42,627 nt of DNA from Flavobacterium sp. (GTDB lineage Bacteria > Bacteroidota > Bacteroidia > Flavobacteriales > Flavobacteriaceae), in assembly GCF_027482425.1 (NCBI RefSeq), contig NZ_JAIXWA010000030.1, forward strand, positions 1 through 42,627, written 5' to 3'. Of this stretch, positions 16,187-23,440 are shown piece by piece; positions within the stretch are counted from its first letter, which is position 1, and each line of letters begins with the position of its first letter. The translations under genes were made by a program, and so were the position numbers. The notes below the pieces were generated by a model that was not told the DNA's origin, made no database searches, and saw nothing but the letters and a program-made list of their open reading frames with translations.

Positions 16187-16771
16187 ATGAAGCCGATTTT
16201 ACTACTCGACAACTACGACAGTTTTACCTACAATTTACTGCATTATATTGAAGCCCTTGGTGCGCCCGTAGTGGTGTATCGCAACGATGAAATCACACTG
16301 GAAGACGTAGCTGCTTTTGACCACATCGTCCTTTCTCCCGGTCCCGGATTGCCCGATGAAGCAGGAATATTGAAAGCGGTAATCGCTCGTTATGGCGCCG
16401 AAAAACCCATTTTAGGTATCTGCCTTGGTATGCAAGCGATAGGCGAAGTATTTGGTGCTAAACTACAGAATTTAAACACCGTACATCATGGAGTTGCTAC
16501 AACAATTGAAGTCTTAGATCTGCAGGACATCCTTTACCAAAACCTCCCCCAATCACTCTCTGTGGGACGCTATCATTCGTGGATTATCGATCCGGCCACA
16601 CTTCCCGAAACTTTGGTGGTAACCGCGCAAACCCCTGAGGGGCACCCCATGTCTATTCGCCATAGTAGTCTGCCGATTTATGGGGTTCAATACCATCCAG
16701 AGAGTATTTTAACGCCACTAGGGAAAACCATTTTACAACAATGGTTGACTACTTTTTATTTTAAACAATAA
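16187..16771 (+). CDS. Aminodeoxychorismate/anthranilate synthase component II (glutamine amidotransferase)
   Basis: 194 residues, a full class I glutamine amidotransferase. The entry motif is LLLDNYDSFTYNL, SPGPGLPDEAG forms the oxyanion region, the nucleophile is C79 in GICLGMQ, and the triad is completed by H170 and E172 in QYHPES. It supplies ammonia to a chorismate-using partner for folate (PabA) or tryptophan (TrpG). No chorismate-binding subunit or trp gene is adjacent, so I cannot say which; a lone gene favours PabA or a shared subunit. Bases 16772-16983 downstream are AT-rich with no gene. Confidence 0.93.
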   Translation: MKPILLLDNYDSFTYNLLHYIEALGAPVVVYRNDEITLEDVAAFDHIVLSPGPGLPDEAGILKAVIARYGAEKPILGICLGMQAIGEVFGAKLQNLNTVHHGVATTIEVLDLQDILYQNLPQSLSVGRYHSWIIDPATLPETLVVTAQTPEGHPMSIRHSSLPIYGVQYHPESILTPLGKTILQQWLTTFYFKQ

Positions 16772-16983
16772 CTTTATAAAAAAACACTCTAATATTTGAA
16801 TTACAATTTATTATAAATCCAATATAGATTTTACTTATACCTACAAACAATCGCAATTTCCTTCCCTATAACGCGGTGTTTTGATCCCTTTCGTGTAAGA
16901 AGTTATTAACATTATTTTTACATTACAATCAGGTTTTATACATTTATTTAACAATCAAAGGATTATATAAAAATCATTTTGTT

Positions 16984-17334
16984 ATGGGACTATTAGACAA
17001 CCAAAAGCGTAAAAAAGAAATTCAAGAACTCCAACGCAAGACGGAGGCCCTACACACCGACATTTCTAAGGAGATTGAAGAATTATTGGACGAACTCAAT
17101 AGTGAATTTGAAGCGCACCAAAAACAAGAAAAAGAATGGGAAGCGGTGCTTTTGGACTTAGCAAATAAACTCGACGCACAAGAACGGACACGTTTGGAGC
17201 AACTCGCCTATCATCTCAGAGACATCAAACAATGTGCTCGTAAAGGAGTTGACGCTATGAAACAATTGGCGCGTGATCACAAAAAAGCGGCTCAAGAAAA
17301 CCGTCGTGATTACGAAGAATACTTTTATTTGTAA
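16984..17334 (+). CDS. Coiled-coil protein of unknown function
   Basis: 116 residues, almost wholly charged helix (Lys, Glu, Gln, Asp rich) with heptad patterning, so a coiled coil is likely. No signal peptide or membrane segment. I recognise no family. A Cys and His are present (KQCARKG, RDHKKA). The stop codon TAA is the start of a run of 17 A's. Upstream 200 bases are AT-rich; a transcript may start there but no box is clear. Confidence 0.7.
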   Translation: MGLLDNQKRKKEIQELQRKTEALHTDISKEIEELLDELNSEFEAHQKQEKEWEAVLLDLANKLDAQERTRLEQLAYHLRDIKQCARKGVDAMKQLARDHKKAAQENRRDYEEYFYL

Positions 17335-17349
17335 AAAAAAAAAAAAAAA
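17333..17349 (+). repeat. Homopolymer run of 17 A's
   Basis: Begins inside the stop codon of the coiled-coil gene (TAA at 17332-17334), so length changes would not alter the protein. It may be an assembly-sensitive spot. Confidence 0.9.
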
Positions 17350-17367
17350 GGTAGGGTAAAATCTCGG

Positions 17368-17411
17368 TGACTTGTTTTAGGAAAAAAACACGTAAGTCAT
17401 AGCGTTTTTTT
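17368..17411 (+). terminator. Probable terminator after the coiled-coil gene
   Basis: TGACTT...AAGTCA (17368-17373 / 17394-17399) with inner GTTTT/AAAAC pairing is followed five bases later by seven T's. Confidence 0.6.
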
Positions 17412-17425
17412 GCACTCTAAATCAG

Positions 17426-17454
17426 AAAACCTCCGAATAGTTCCGGAGGTTTTT
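17426..17454. terminator. Bidirectional terminator between coiled-coil gene and yaaA
   Basis: The stem ACCTCCG (17429-17435) / CGGAGGT (17444-17450) has four A's on the left and five T's on the right. It lies just after the yaaA stop on the minus strand. Confidence 0.8.
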
Positions 17455-17459
17455 ATATG

Positions 17460-18221
17460 TTAACGGGTAAAGACCAATTTCTTATCGGTACTCAGTGAGG
17501 GGTCGTACGCATACCCTTCATAGTGAAAACCCTGTAATGCTTCTACGGTTTGGGCTTGGGTATCCAAGACATAACGCACCATTAAACCGCGGGCTTTTTT
17601 AGCAAAAAAGCTAATCATTTTCAACTTGCCATCCTTATAGTCTTTAAACTCGGGCGTAATTATGTGGGCTTTAAGTTGCTTGGCATCAAGGGCCGAAAAA
17701 TATTCAGTACTCGCCAAATTAAGTAACAATTCTCCCTCTTCCATCGAGGCATTTAAGGTCTTGGTTAATTTGGATTTCCAAAACGCATACAAGTCTTTTG
17801 CACTGCCTACAGGCAATTTAGTTCCCATCTCCAAGCGGTAGGGCTGCATCATATCTAAAGGTTTTAAAAGGCCGTACAAGCCCGATAAAATCCGTAATTG
17901 CTCCTGCGCCCGTTGCAATTTTTCCTCGGTCAAGGTATAGGCATCCAATCCCGTGTAGACCTCGCCATCGAAAGCAAAAATCGCTTGACGGGCATTGGCC
18001 ACAGTCATCGCATTGACATCACGCTCTTGGTTGCGTTCCCAATTTAAGGTCGCCAACGCTGGAGAAATGTCCATTAGCGATTGTAATTCTTGCCGTTTGA
18101 GTTTCTTCAAGACCTTGTCAATCGTTGCGGACTCTTTCGCAAAATCATAAGTAGTATATTGCGTAAAGGGAACCGGTCGCTCAAAATCAAGCGATTTGGC
18201 CGGTGAAATAACCATTTTCAT
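17460..18221 (-). CDS. yaaA: Peroxide stress protein YaaA (UPF0246)
   Basis: 253 residues from the ATG at 18221. An in-frame ATG at 18272 adds 17 residues not found in the family. The sequence follows E. coli YaaA closely: MVISPAKSLDFERP at the start, NARQAIFAFDGEVYTGLDA, LSGLYGLLKPLDMMQPYRLE, and ISFFAKKARGLMVRY near the end. Known: YaaA is induced by hydrogen peroxide, limits free intracellular iron and binds DNA through its helix-hairpin-helix-like fold. No OxyR site is apparent to me. Cytosolic, monocistronic. Confidence 0.95.
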   Translation of the reverse strand: MKMVISPAKSLDFERPVPFTQYTTYDFAKESATIDKVLKKLKRQELQSLMDISPALATLNWERNQERDVNAMTVANARQAIFAFDGEVYTGLDAYTLTEEKLQRAQEQLRILSGLYGLLKPLDMMQPYRLEMGTKLPVGSAKDLYAFWKSKLTKTLNASMEEGELLLNLASTEYFSALDAKQLKAHIITPEFKDYKDGKLKMISFFAKKARGLMVRYVLDTQAQTVEALQGFHYEGYAYDPSLSTDKKLVFTR

Positions 18222-18345
18222 AGCATAACATTTTAGCCTTTCAAAAATAAGGACTTTCCCTCGGACGTCCAAAAGACCCTTCCCTTTGCGCCCAAAATCT
18301 TATCAACAATTGCCCTTTTCGGAAACCATTTTCTAAAATTAAATT

Positions 18346-18353
18346 TATCTTTG
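18346..18353 (+). promoter_or_regulatory. -7 box (TATCTTTG) deciding the start of the pRiA4b ORF-3-like gene
   Basis: An exact TAnnTTTG match. The ATG at 18351 overlaps its last bases, so translation must start downstream, at the ATG at 18375. Confidence 0.6.
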
Positions 18354-18374
18354 AATGCTCAAAAAAATACCCGT

Positions 18375-18917
18375 ATGATGATCTATAAATTCCGAGCCAT
18401 TTTGGACGCTGAAGACGATATTTTTCGCGATATCGCTATCGAAGACACCGCAACACTTGAAGATTTACACAATGCTTTGGTGAACGCTTTTGGTTTTGAC
18501 GGTACAGAAGTCGCTTCTTTTTACACGTGCGACGATACGTGGAACCAAGAGGACGAAATTCCGATGTTTGATACCGGCGACACCCCTGGCGAAATGCGAA
18601 CGATGGCCGACTTCCAGTTACAAGACCTCCTTCATGAGGAACAAACTAAAATCATTTATGTATACGATTTTATCAGCATGTGGACGTTTTTGGTGGAATT
18701 GGCGGCGATTGAAGAACCTGTGCCGGGCGCTACGTACCCTGAATTGCTCTTTTCACATGGCGAAATGCCCGCGGAAGCCTTGGAAAAACAGTTTGAAGCC
18801 GAGGGCGACTTCGATGCATTCAACGACTTTGAAGACGAACTCGATGAAGATGATTTGGAACAGTTTGGAGACGAAGACCATTTTGAGGACTATGGATTTG
18901 AGGAAAATTGGAATTAG
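18375..18917 (+). CDS. pRiA4b ORF-3-family protein (IS1096 passenger TnpR-like)
   Basis: 180 residues from the tandem ATGs at 18375. The N-terminal 120 residues show the family pattern: YKFRAILDAEDDIFRDIAI, TLEDLHNALVNAFGFDG, ASFYTCDDTW and KIIYVYDFISMWTFLVEL. The last 50 residues are very acidic (runs of Asp and Glu). The function of the family is unknown, and its name comes from passenger genes of plasmids and insertion sequences; here there is no transposase, and Bacteroidota often carry it as a chromosomal gene. Its TAG stop lies inside the left octamer repeat of the next gene's flank. Confidence 0.85.
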   Translation: MMIYKFRAILDAEDDIFRDIAIEDTATLEDLHNALVNAFGFDGTEVASFYTCDDTWNQEDEIPMFDTGDTPGEMRTMADFQLQDLLHEEQTKIIYVYDFISMWTFLVELAAIEEPVPGATYPELLFSHGEMPAEALEKQFEAEGDFDAFNDFEDELDEDDLEQFGDEDHFEDYGFEENWN

Positions 18918-18951
18918 GCTACTGAGCTGCTAAGTTGCTGAGAAACTGAGC
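18915..18951 (+). repeat. Left flank: octamer-periodic repeat CTGAGnnn
   Basis: Degenerate 8-base units with core CTGAG or CTAAG run through this stretch. The 12-mer TAGGCTACTGAG at 18915-18926 recurs inverted at 19419-19430 on the other side of the four-helix-bundle gene. Confidence 0.65.
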
Positions 18952-19043
18952 TGTTCAACTGCCAATAATAACTAAACCAATTACAAATAGTTATATTCGG
19001 AAATTTCAAATCAAGTTGTCGTATCTTGGCAAAAATAGGAGCC

Positions 19044-19397
19044 ATGAATACGTATCGAAATTTAATTATTTGGCAAAAAGCCATGAATTTAGTGACAACA
19101 ACGTATGAAATTACCCTTCAATTTCCAAAAGCGGAGCTGTATTGCTTAACCGATCAAATGCGAAGGTCAGCACTTTCAATTCCGTGTAACATTGCTGAAG
19201 GCAAAGCTCGAAATAGTAATAAAGATTTTATTCGTTTTTTACGAATTGCCCTCGGTTCGCTTTTCGAATTCCAAACCCAACTCGAAATTGCTAAAAATAT
19301 AGACTATATCAATCAAGAACAGTTCCAACGACTGTGGAATTTCAGTACAGAAATTGAAGTTATGTTGGTATCGTTCATCAAAAAAATAAATGTGTAA
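19044..19397 (+). CDS. Four-helix-bundle protein, S23 / 23S rRNA intervening-sequence type
   Basis: 117 residues from the ATG at 19044 (a TTG at 19026 adds six unlikely residues). Family signatures are NLIIWQKAMNLVTTTYEIT, LTDQMRRSALSIPCNIAEG and FLRIALGSLFEFQTQLEIA. Known: these small proteins are found in intervening sequences of 23S rRNA genes and scattered across genomes, and their function is uncertain. Here the gene is not in an rRNA. It stands alone between two inverted octamer-repeat flanks that seem to be inserted between the pRiA4b-like gene and the nucleoid-associated protein gene. Confidence 0.9.
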   Translation: MNTYRNLIIWQKAMNLVTTTYEITLQFPKAELYCLTDQMRRSALSIPCNIAEGKARNSNKDFIRFLRIALGSLFEFQTQLEIAKNIDYINQEQFQRLWNFSTEIEVMLVSFIKKINV

Positions 19398-19414
19398 TTT
19401 AATGCTGTGATCAC

Positions 19415-19448
19415 CAGACTCAGTAGCCTAGTGGCTCAGCATCTCAGA
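19415..19448 (-). repeat. Right flank: inverted octamer-periodic repeat CTGAGnnn
   Basis: Read on the minus strand, units CTGAGATG, CTGAGCCA, CTAGGCTA and CTGAGTCT follow each other with an 8-base period, mirroring the left flank. CTCAGTAGCCTA at 19419-19430 is the exact inverse of the left 12-mer. Confidence 0.65.
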
Positions 19449-19459
19449 AGCGAATAACT

Positions 19460-20518
19460 ATGCTCAACTTATTTAACACCCATATCGACTCGTTATCCAT
19501 TCACCGGGTGGGCAACAAAAGTCGCAACGAAAATGTATTCTTATCGGAGACGACCTACAGTTTGACCGACGAAATTGTGCCCTTACTCAAAGAGTTCTTT
19601 TTTCGCCCTTTTCGGGAAAAAGAAGAGAACTATTTCCAGTTTGCCCATGATGTGGATTTGGAATACAACGAAATGTTCAATTTGGCCACCGAAGTGTTTA
19701 CCAACCCCAGCAGTGTGCATGAGGTATCTAAAAAAATCACACGACACCTTTTTGAGCAATCCAATCATCCTCACATCAAAAACGGAGAAGTGTTTGTGAC
19801 CTATTTGACCAACATTTCCATCGACAACCAAACTGTTGATGCGTTGGGGGTGTTTAAAAGCGAATTACGGACCGATTTTCTACAATTTGAAGAACGCGGC
19901 AGTAATTTGGAAATGATCCTTCAGGAAGGGATTAATCTCAACAAATTAGATAAAGGCTGTTTGATTTTTAATTATAAAAAAGAAGAAGGGTATAAAATTC
20001 TCACCGTCGACAGCAACCGGTATGATGCGCGGTATTGGCTGGAACACTTTTTATCGGTCGATGCTTTTCAGGATGAAAATTACATGACCAAGAAGTACTT
20101 AAAGTTTTGTCAAGAGTTCGCCAAAGAAGTCGTTTTCCCTGCCGAGGATAAAAAAGAAGAAGTGCTTTTCATGAACCGTGCTGTCAATCACTTTGCCAAA
20201 AACGACACGTTTGAAGAGACCAAGTTTTTGAATGAAGTGATTGAAAACCCCGATTTAATTCCTGAATTTAAGAGTTTTAAAGCCGATCGTGGTGAGAAAT
20301 ATAGCATTGAAGACGTCACTTCTTTTCCGATTGCCAACGCAGCCGTATCGGATGCGCGTCGTTCGATTAAAAATGTCATTAACCTCGACACCAACATACA
20401 AATCAAGTTGGACTTTGTCAATCCCGACAGCGCCGAAAAGTTTGTCGAAAAGGGTTGGGATGAAGAACGCCAAATGTATTACTACCTAGTGTATTTCAAC
20501 AAAGAGCAGAAAAGTTAA
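19460..20518 (+). CDS. Nucleoid-associated protein (NdpA/YejK family)
   Basis: 352 residues, full length for the family (about 335-350). Features are the N-terminal strand LFNTHIDSLSIHRVGNKSRNE, the ALGVFKSELRTDFLQF motif in the middle, and KSFKADRGEKYSIEDVTSF with INLDTNIQIKLDF near the end. Known: YejK binds the nucleoid and interacts with topoisomerase IV and gyrase in E. coli. Cytosolic. The S23-type insert sits directly upstream, so its promoter may be affected by, or lie within, the insert's right flank. Confidence 0.88.
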   Translation: MLNLFNTHIDSLSIHRVGNKSRNENVFLSETTYSLTDEIVPLLKEFFFRPFREKEENYFQFAHDVDLEYNEMFNLATEVFTNPSSVHEVSKKITRHLFEQSNHPHIKNGEVFVTYLTNISIDNQTVDALGVFKSELRTDFLQFEERGSNLEMILQEGINLNKLDKGCLIFNYKKEEGYKILTVDSNRYDARYWLEHFLSVDAFQDENYMTKKYLKFCQEFAKEVVFPAEDKKEEVLFMNRAVNHFAKNDTFEETKFLNEVIENPDLIPEFKSFKADRGEKYSIEDVTSFPIANAAVSDARRSIKNVINLDTNIQIKLDFVNPDSAEKFVEKGWDEERQMYYYLVYFNKEQKS

Positions 20519-20572
20519 CACGCGTTTTTGTTCTACGTCTAATGGATTGGGAATTGGAGTCGGCTTGCCCCT

Positions 20573-20641
20573 AGCCCCATAGAGGGATTTTGATTAACGA
20601 TTGTTGATTGACGATTAACGATTGTTGATTTTTGATTTATG
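20573..20641 (+). repeat. Heptamer tandem array 1 (GATTnnn) behind a C4-type motif
   Basis: Seven units of 7 bases follow each other at 20593-20641: GATTAAC, GATTGTT, GATTGAC, GATTAAC, GATTGTT, GATTTTT, GATTTAT. Just before them is AGCCCC...GAGGG (20573-20587), an imperfect form of the hairpin seen before array 2. Confidence 0.8.
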
Positions 20642-20739
20642 GAATGGTATTGAGATCTTGCTCTTACTTAATTCTTTACTTTTTGTCTTGACGGAGGTGA
20701 GTCGTAAGTGGAATAGTCGTAAGTCATTTTAGCAGTCAG

Positions 20740-20799
20740 CCCCGAAAGGGGAATTTTGATTAACGATTGACGATTAACGATTGTTGATTTTTAATTTTT
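20740..20799 (+). repeat. Heptamer tandem array 2 (GATTnnn) behind a CCCC/GGGG hairpin
   Basis: The CCCC-GAAA-GGGG hairpin (20740-20751) is followed by ATTTT and six 7-base units at 20758-20799: GATTAAC, GATTGAC, GATTAAC, GATTGTT, GATTTTT, AATTTTT. The order of parts is the same as in array 1, about 165 bases upstream. Confidence 0.8.
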
Positions 20800-20809
20800 G
20801 GAATAATAG

Positions 20810-21110
20810 TGGTAATGTCGGCTGAAATCGTGTCTTCAAGACTTGATAATTATAGCTGATTGCGAGAAATTCCTTGCCCCAAAGCGTCGGGAGTATTGCA
20901 TGATTAAAGATACAAAACAACTACTACTATTCTTTCTAGGTTTTCCTATAGTTGTTGGAAAGGCTGTGAAGTTTTTTCGCGGGCTGCCGTTACTAGCAAG
21001 AGTATGGCACCTTATAAACGCTACCATTTTGATTTAAAAAAGGAACCGCAATTTTAATCAAATGACAAATATTTAGAGTATTTTTGAATTTGAATAATAG
21101 ATAGTTTCTA
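20810..21110. other. Gene-free stretch before the Fic gene
   Basis: Only short open frames are present (for example 20843-21037 on plus and 20836-21027 on minus), without family resemblance, ribosome site or codon pattern that I trust. The 21030-21110 part is AT-rich and leads into the Fic gene. Confidence 0.5.
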
Positions 21111-21668
21111 ATGAAAAATATTGATGGAAAAAGTATAGAAAATGCCTTTCGCTTGTTCGATTCTAATGACATTCAAAAAATTGAAATCGGAACGACAAAA
21201 GGCTTATTACAAATACATCATTATCTATTTAATGGTTTGTATGATTTTGCTGGAAAAGTTCGAACTGTGAATATATCTAAAGGCGGATTTAGATTTGCAA
21301 ATGCTCTATATTTAAATGAAATTTTAATTAAGATTGAACAAATGCCAGAAAACAGTTTTGAAGAAATAATCTCAAAATATGTTGAAATGAATATCGCGCA
21401 TCCTTTTATGGAAGGAAATGGCAGAACCATGAGAATCTGGCTTGATTTGATTTTAAAGTCAAGACTAAAAAAATTAGTTGACTGGCAGTTTGTAGATAAA
21501 ACACTTTATTTACAAGCTATGGAGAGAAGTCCAATAAATGATTTAGAACTACGAACTCTATTAGGACAAAACTTAACCGATGAAATTGAAAATAGAGAAG
21601 TCATCTTCAAAGGAATTGAACAATCATATTATTATGAAGGGTATAAGAAAGAAGATGATGATGAATAA
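21111..21668 (+). CDS. Class III Fic-family AMP transferase
   Basis: 185 residues, one Fic domain. The active motif H97[12 protein letters not shown]108 is intact, with the [10 protein letters not shown] flap upstream. Near the C-terminus S172-YYY-E176-G177 matches the inhibitory helix motif (S/T)xxxE(G/N) of class III Fic proteins such as Neisseria NmFic, which the whole sequence resembles strongly. Known: class III enzymes inhibit themselves by that Glu and, when released, AMPylate targets including GyrB and ParE. No separate antitoxin is needed or present. The gene is more AT-rich than its neighbours and lies between heptamer repeat arrays, so recent acquisition is likely. Confidence 0.92.
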   Translation: MKNIDGKSIENAFRLFDSNDIQKIEIGTTKGLLQIHHYLFNGLYDFAGKVRTVNISKGGFRFANALYLNEILIKIEQMPENSFEEIISKYVEMNIAHPFMEGNGRTMRIWLDLILKSRLKKLVDWQFVDKTLYLQAMERSPINDLELRTLLGQNLTDEIENREVIFKGIEQSYYYEGYKKEDDDE

Positions 21669-21820
21669 TTTGCTTTTTAAAAACGCCTACTAGTACCAGC
21701 CGTACCCCTTGCCCAACCCCTCCAAAAAACGAAATCATATCACGAATACATAAAATAACGGCGTTTGTTCGAACATACAAATTTCTGATTATGTAGTCGT
21801 TAGGCGTTGGACGTTAGACC

Positions 21821-21838
21821 TGCCTATGCCGGCAGGTA
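21821..21838. repeat. GC-rich inverted repeat CCTGCC/GGCAGG
   Basis: CCTGCC (21821-21826) pairs with GGCAGG (21833-21838) across six bases. It lies between the Fic gene and heptamer array 3. Confidence 0.6.
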
Positions 21839-21866
21839 GGCTAGTGACTGTTAACTAGCCCCCTAG

Positions 21867-21976
21867 CCCCCAAAGGGGGAATAGTGATTAGTGACTTACG
21901 ACTGACTACTGTCGACTGTCGACTGACTACTGACGACTGACGACTGTCGACTGTCGACTGATAACTGATAACTGAT
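21867..21976 (+). repeat. Heptamer tandem array 3 (RACTGWY) behind a CCCCC/GGGGG hairpin
   Basis: The CCCCC-AAA-GGGGG hairpin (21867-21879) is followed by about 20 transition bases and then eleven 7-base units at 21900-21976, among them GACTGAC, TACTGTC, GACTGTC, TACTGAC, GACTGAT and AACTGAT. The layout (hairpin, then heptamers) repeats that of arrays 1 and 2, with a different core. Confidence 0.85.
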
Positions 21977-21993
21977 GACTCCCTTCTTTTTCA

Positions 21994-22001
21994 TACCTTT
22001 G
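21994..22001 (+). promoter_or_regulatory. -7 box (TACCTTTG) for the helicase gene
   Basis: An exact TAnnTTTG match 17 bases before the ATG at 22019. Its upstream region is the end of heptamer array 3, so any -33 box must lie inside the repeats. Confidence 0.6.
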
Positions 22002-22018
22002 CCGGAAATTCACCGACC

Positions 22019-23365
22019 ATGACCACTTTCGAATCGTTGCAATTGCCCAAAGCGCTCCAAAAAGCGATAGACGAAATGGGACTCACCCAACCTACGCCCA
22101 TTCAGCAACGGGCCTTTCCAGTCATTAGTTCGGGGAGGGATGTTGTCGGGATTGCGCAAACAGGAACGGGGAAAACATTGGCTTATCTCCTACCCGTTTT
22201 AAAACCGTGGAAGTTTATGGCCTCTGAAACGCCTCGTGTGGTTATCCTAGTACCTACCCGTGAACTTGTGGTACAAATTACCGAAGTGGTCACCCAACTC
22301 ACCCAATACATGTCCATTCGCACCCTAGGCGTGTATGGAGGCGTCAACTTCAATACCCAAAAGAAAGCGGTTTATGAAGGCGTTGATATTTTGGTGGGAA
22401 CCCCAGGAAGAATTATGGATTTGGCCCTAGACAACGTAGTGCGGTTTGATACCTTGCAAAAACTCATCATCGATGAATTTGATGAAATTCTCAACCTAGG
22501 TTTCCGCGCTCAAGTAACAGCCATCCTCTCCATGATGCGCCAAAAACGCCAAAATATTCTCTTCTCAGCAACGATGACCGATGAAGTAGATGCCATGCTG
22601 GACGAGTATTTTGAGTTCCCCGAAGAGGTTAGCTTAGCGCCCTCGGGAACGCCTTTGGAGAAAATAGATCAGTATGCCTATCGGGTGCCTAACTTTTTGA
22701 CCAAACTAAATTTACTCAAACAGCTGTTGCACAACGACCCCTCGATGGAGCGCCTATTAATTTTTGCCAACAACAAAAAGTCAGTCGATCTAATTGCACA
22801 AGCGTTAGAACCCGAATTTCCTGATCAATTGGGGATTATTCACTCCAACAAATCGCAAAACTACCGACTCAATACGATGGCGTCTTTTCAAAATGGCGCA
22901 CTCCGTGGCATAGTGACCACCGATGTTATGGCGCGTGGTTTGGATATTTCGGATATTACCCACGTCATCAATTTTGAAATGACTGAAAGTCCCGAACAGT
23001 ACATTCACCGTATCGGGCGAACAGGACGGGCCGACAAATCAGGTATCGCGATTAGTTTTGTGAGTCCGCGGGAAGAGGAAATCCAACTCGAAGCCGAAAT
23101 GCTGATGGAGAAAGAACTCACGCTGCTCTCCTTTCCCGAGGATATTGAAGTGGTCAACCGACTCTTGGAATTTGAAAAAGACAAAAAGAAAGTTAAGTTG
23201 CTGCTCAAGCGACCCAAATTAGAGGGCGGTGCGGCTTTTCAGGAGAAAAAAGATAAAAATAAGAAAGTCAATTTGGGCGGACCCGGGAAACGAAAACCCC
23301 GAAAAACGGCACCACGTAACCGTGCTGTAGAGCGCAAAAGGAATGAAAAACGCAAAAAAGGATAA
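22019..23365 (+). CDS. DEAD-box RNA helicase family protein (DEFD in motif II)
   Basis: 448 residues. Motifs in order: Q motif (TPIQQ, about 26-30), AQTGTGKT (46-53), PTREL (79-83), GTPGR (127-131), D152-E-F-D155 where DEAD is usual, SAT (183-185), ARGLDI (305-310) and HRIGRTGR (330-337). A Lys/Arg-rich tail of about 50 residues follows, typical of RNA-binding extensions. Known: such helicases remodel RNA in ribosome assembly and mRNA decay using ATP. The catalytic Asp-Glu is kept, so activity is expected. Cytosolic. Confidence 0.95.
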   Translation: MTTFESLQLPKALQKAIDEMGLTQPTPIQQRAFPVISSGRDVVGIAQTGTGKTLAYLLPVLKPWKFMASETPRVVILVPTRELVVQITEVVTQLTQYMSIRTLGVYGGVNFNTQKKAVYEGVDILVGTPGRIMDLALDNVVRFDTLQKLIIDEFDEILNLGFRAQVTAILSMMRQKRQNILFSATMTDEVDAMLDEYFEFPEEVSLAPSGTPLEKIDQYAYRVPNFLTKLNLLKQLLHNDPSMERLLIFANNKKSVDLIAQALEPEFPDQLGIIHSNKSQNYRLNTMASFQNGALRGIVTTDVMARGLDISDITHVINFEMTESPEQYIHRIGRTGRADKSGIAISFVSPREEEIQLEAEMLMEKELTLLSFPEDIEVVNRLLEFEKDKKKVKLLLKRPKLEGGAAFQEKKDKNKKVNLGGPGKRKPRKTAPRNRAVERKRNEKRKKG

Positions 23366-23409
23366 GCGCTAAATTCCCGTTAAAGGCTTCTTACATCGGT
23401 TATTTTTGT

Positions 23410-23417
23410 TATTTTTG
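23410..23417 (+). promoter_or_regulatory. -7 box (TATTTTTG) for the BatA/vWA gene
   Basis: An exact TAnnTTTG match 23 bases before the ATG at 23441. A second copy of the same box ends at 23408. Confidence 0.45.
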
Positions 23418-23440
23418 AAACCACAAACGTAAGTCCGACA

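Noticed and set aside
18375..18917. Insertion sequence, because of the IS1096 passenger name of the family
   Set aside because: There is no transposase or terminal repeat around this gene itself; the nearby inverted octamers frame the next gene.
20836..21037. Short open frames on both strands before the Fic gene
   Set aside because: No start signal, no family resemblance and overlapping frames on both strands; more likely non-coding or relic sequence.
21900..21976. CRISPR-like array
   Set aside because: The units are 7 bases long with no spacers and no cas genes; it is a simple heptamer tandem repeat.
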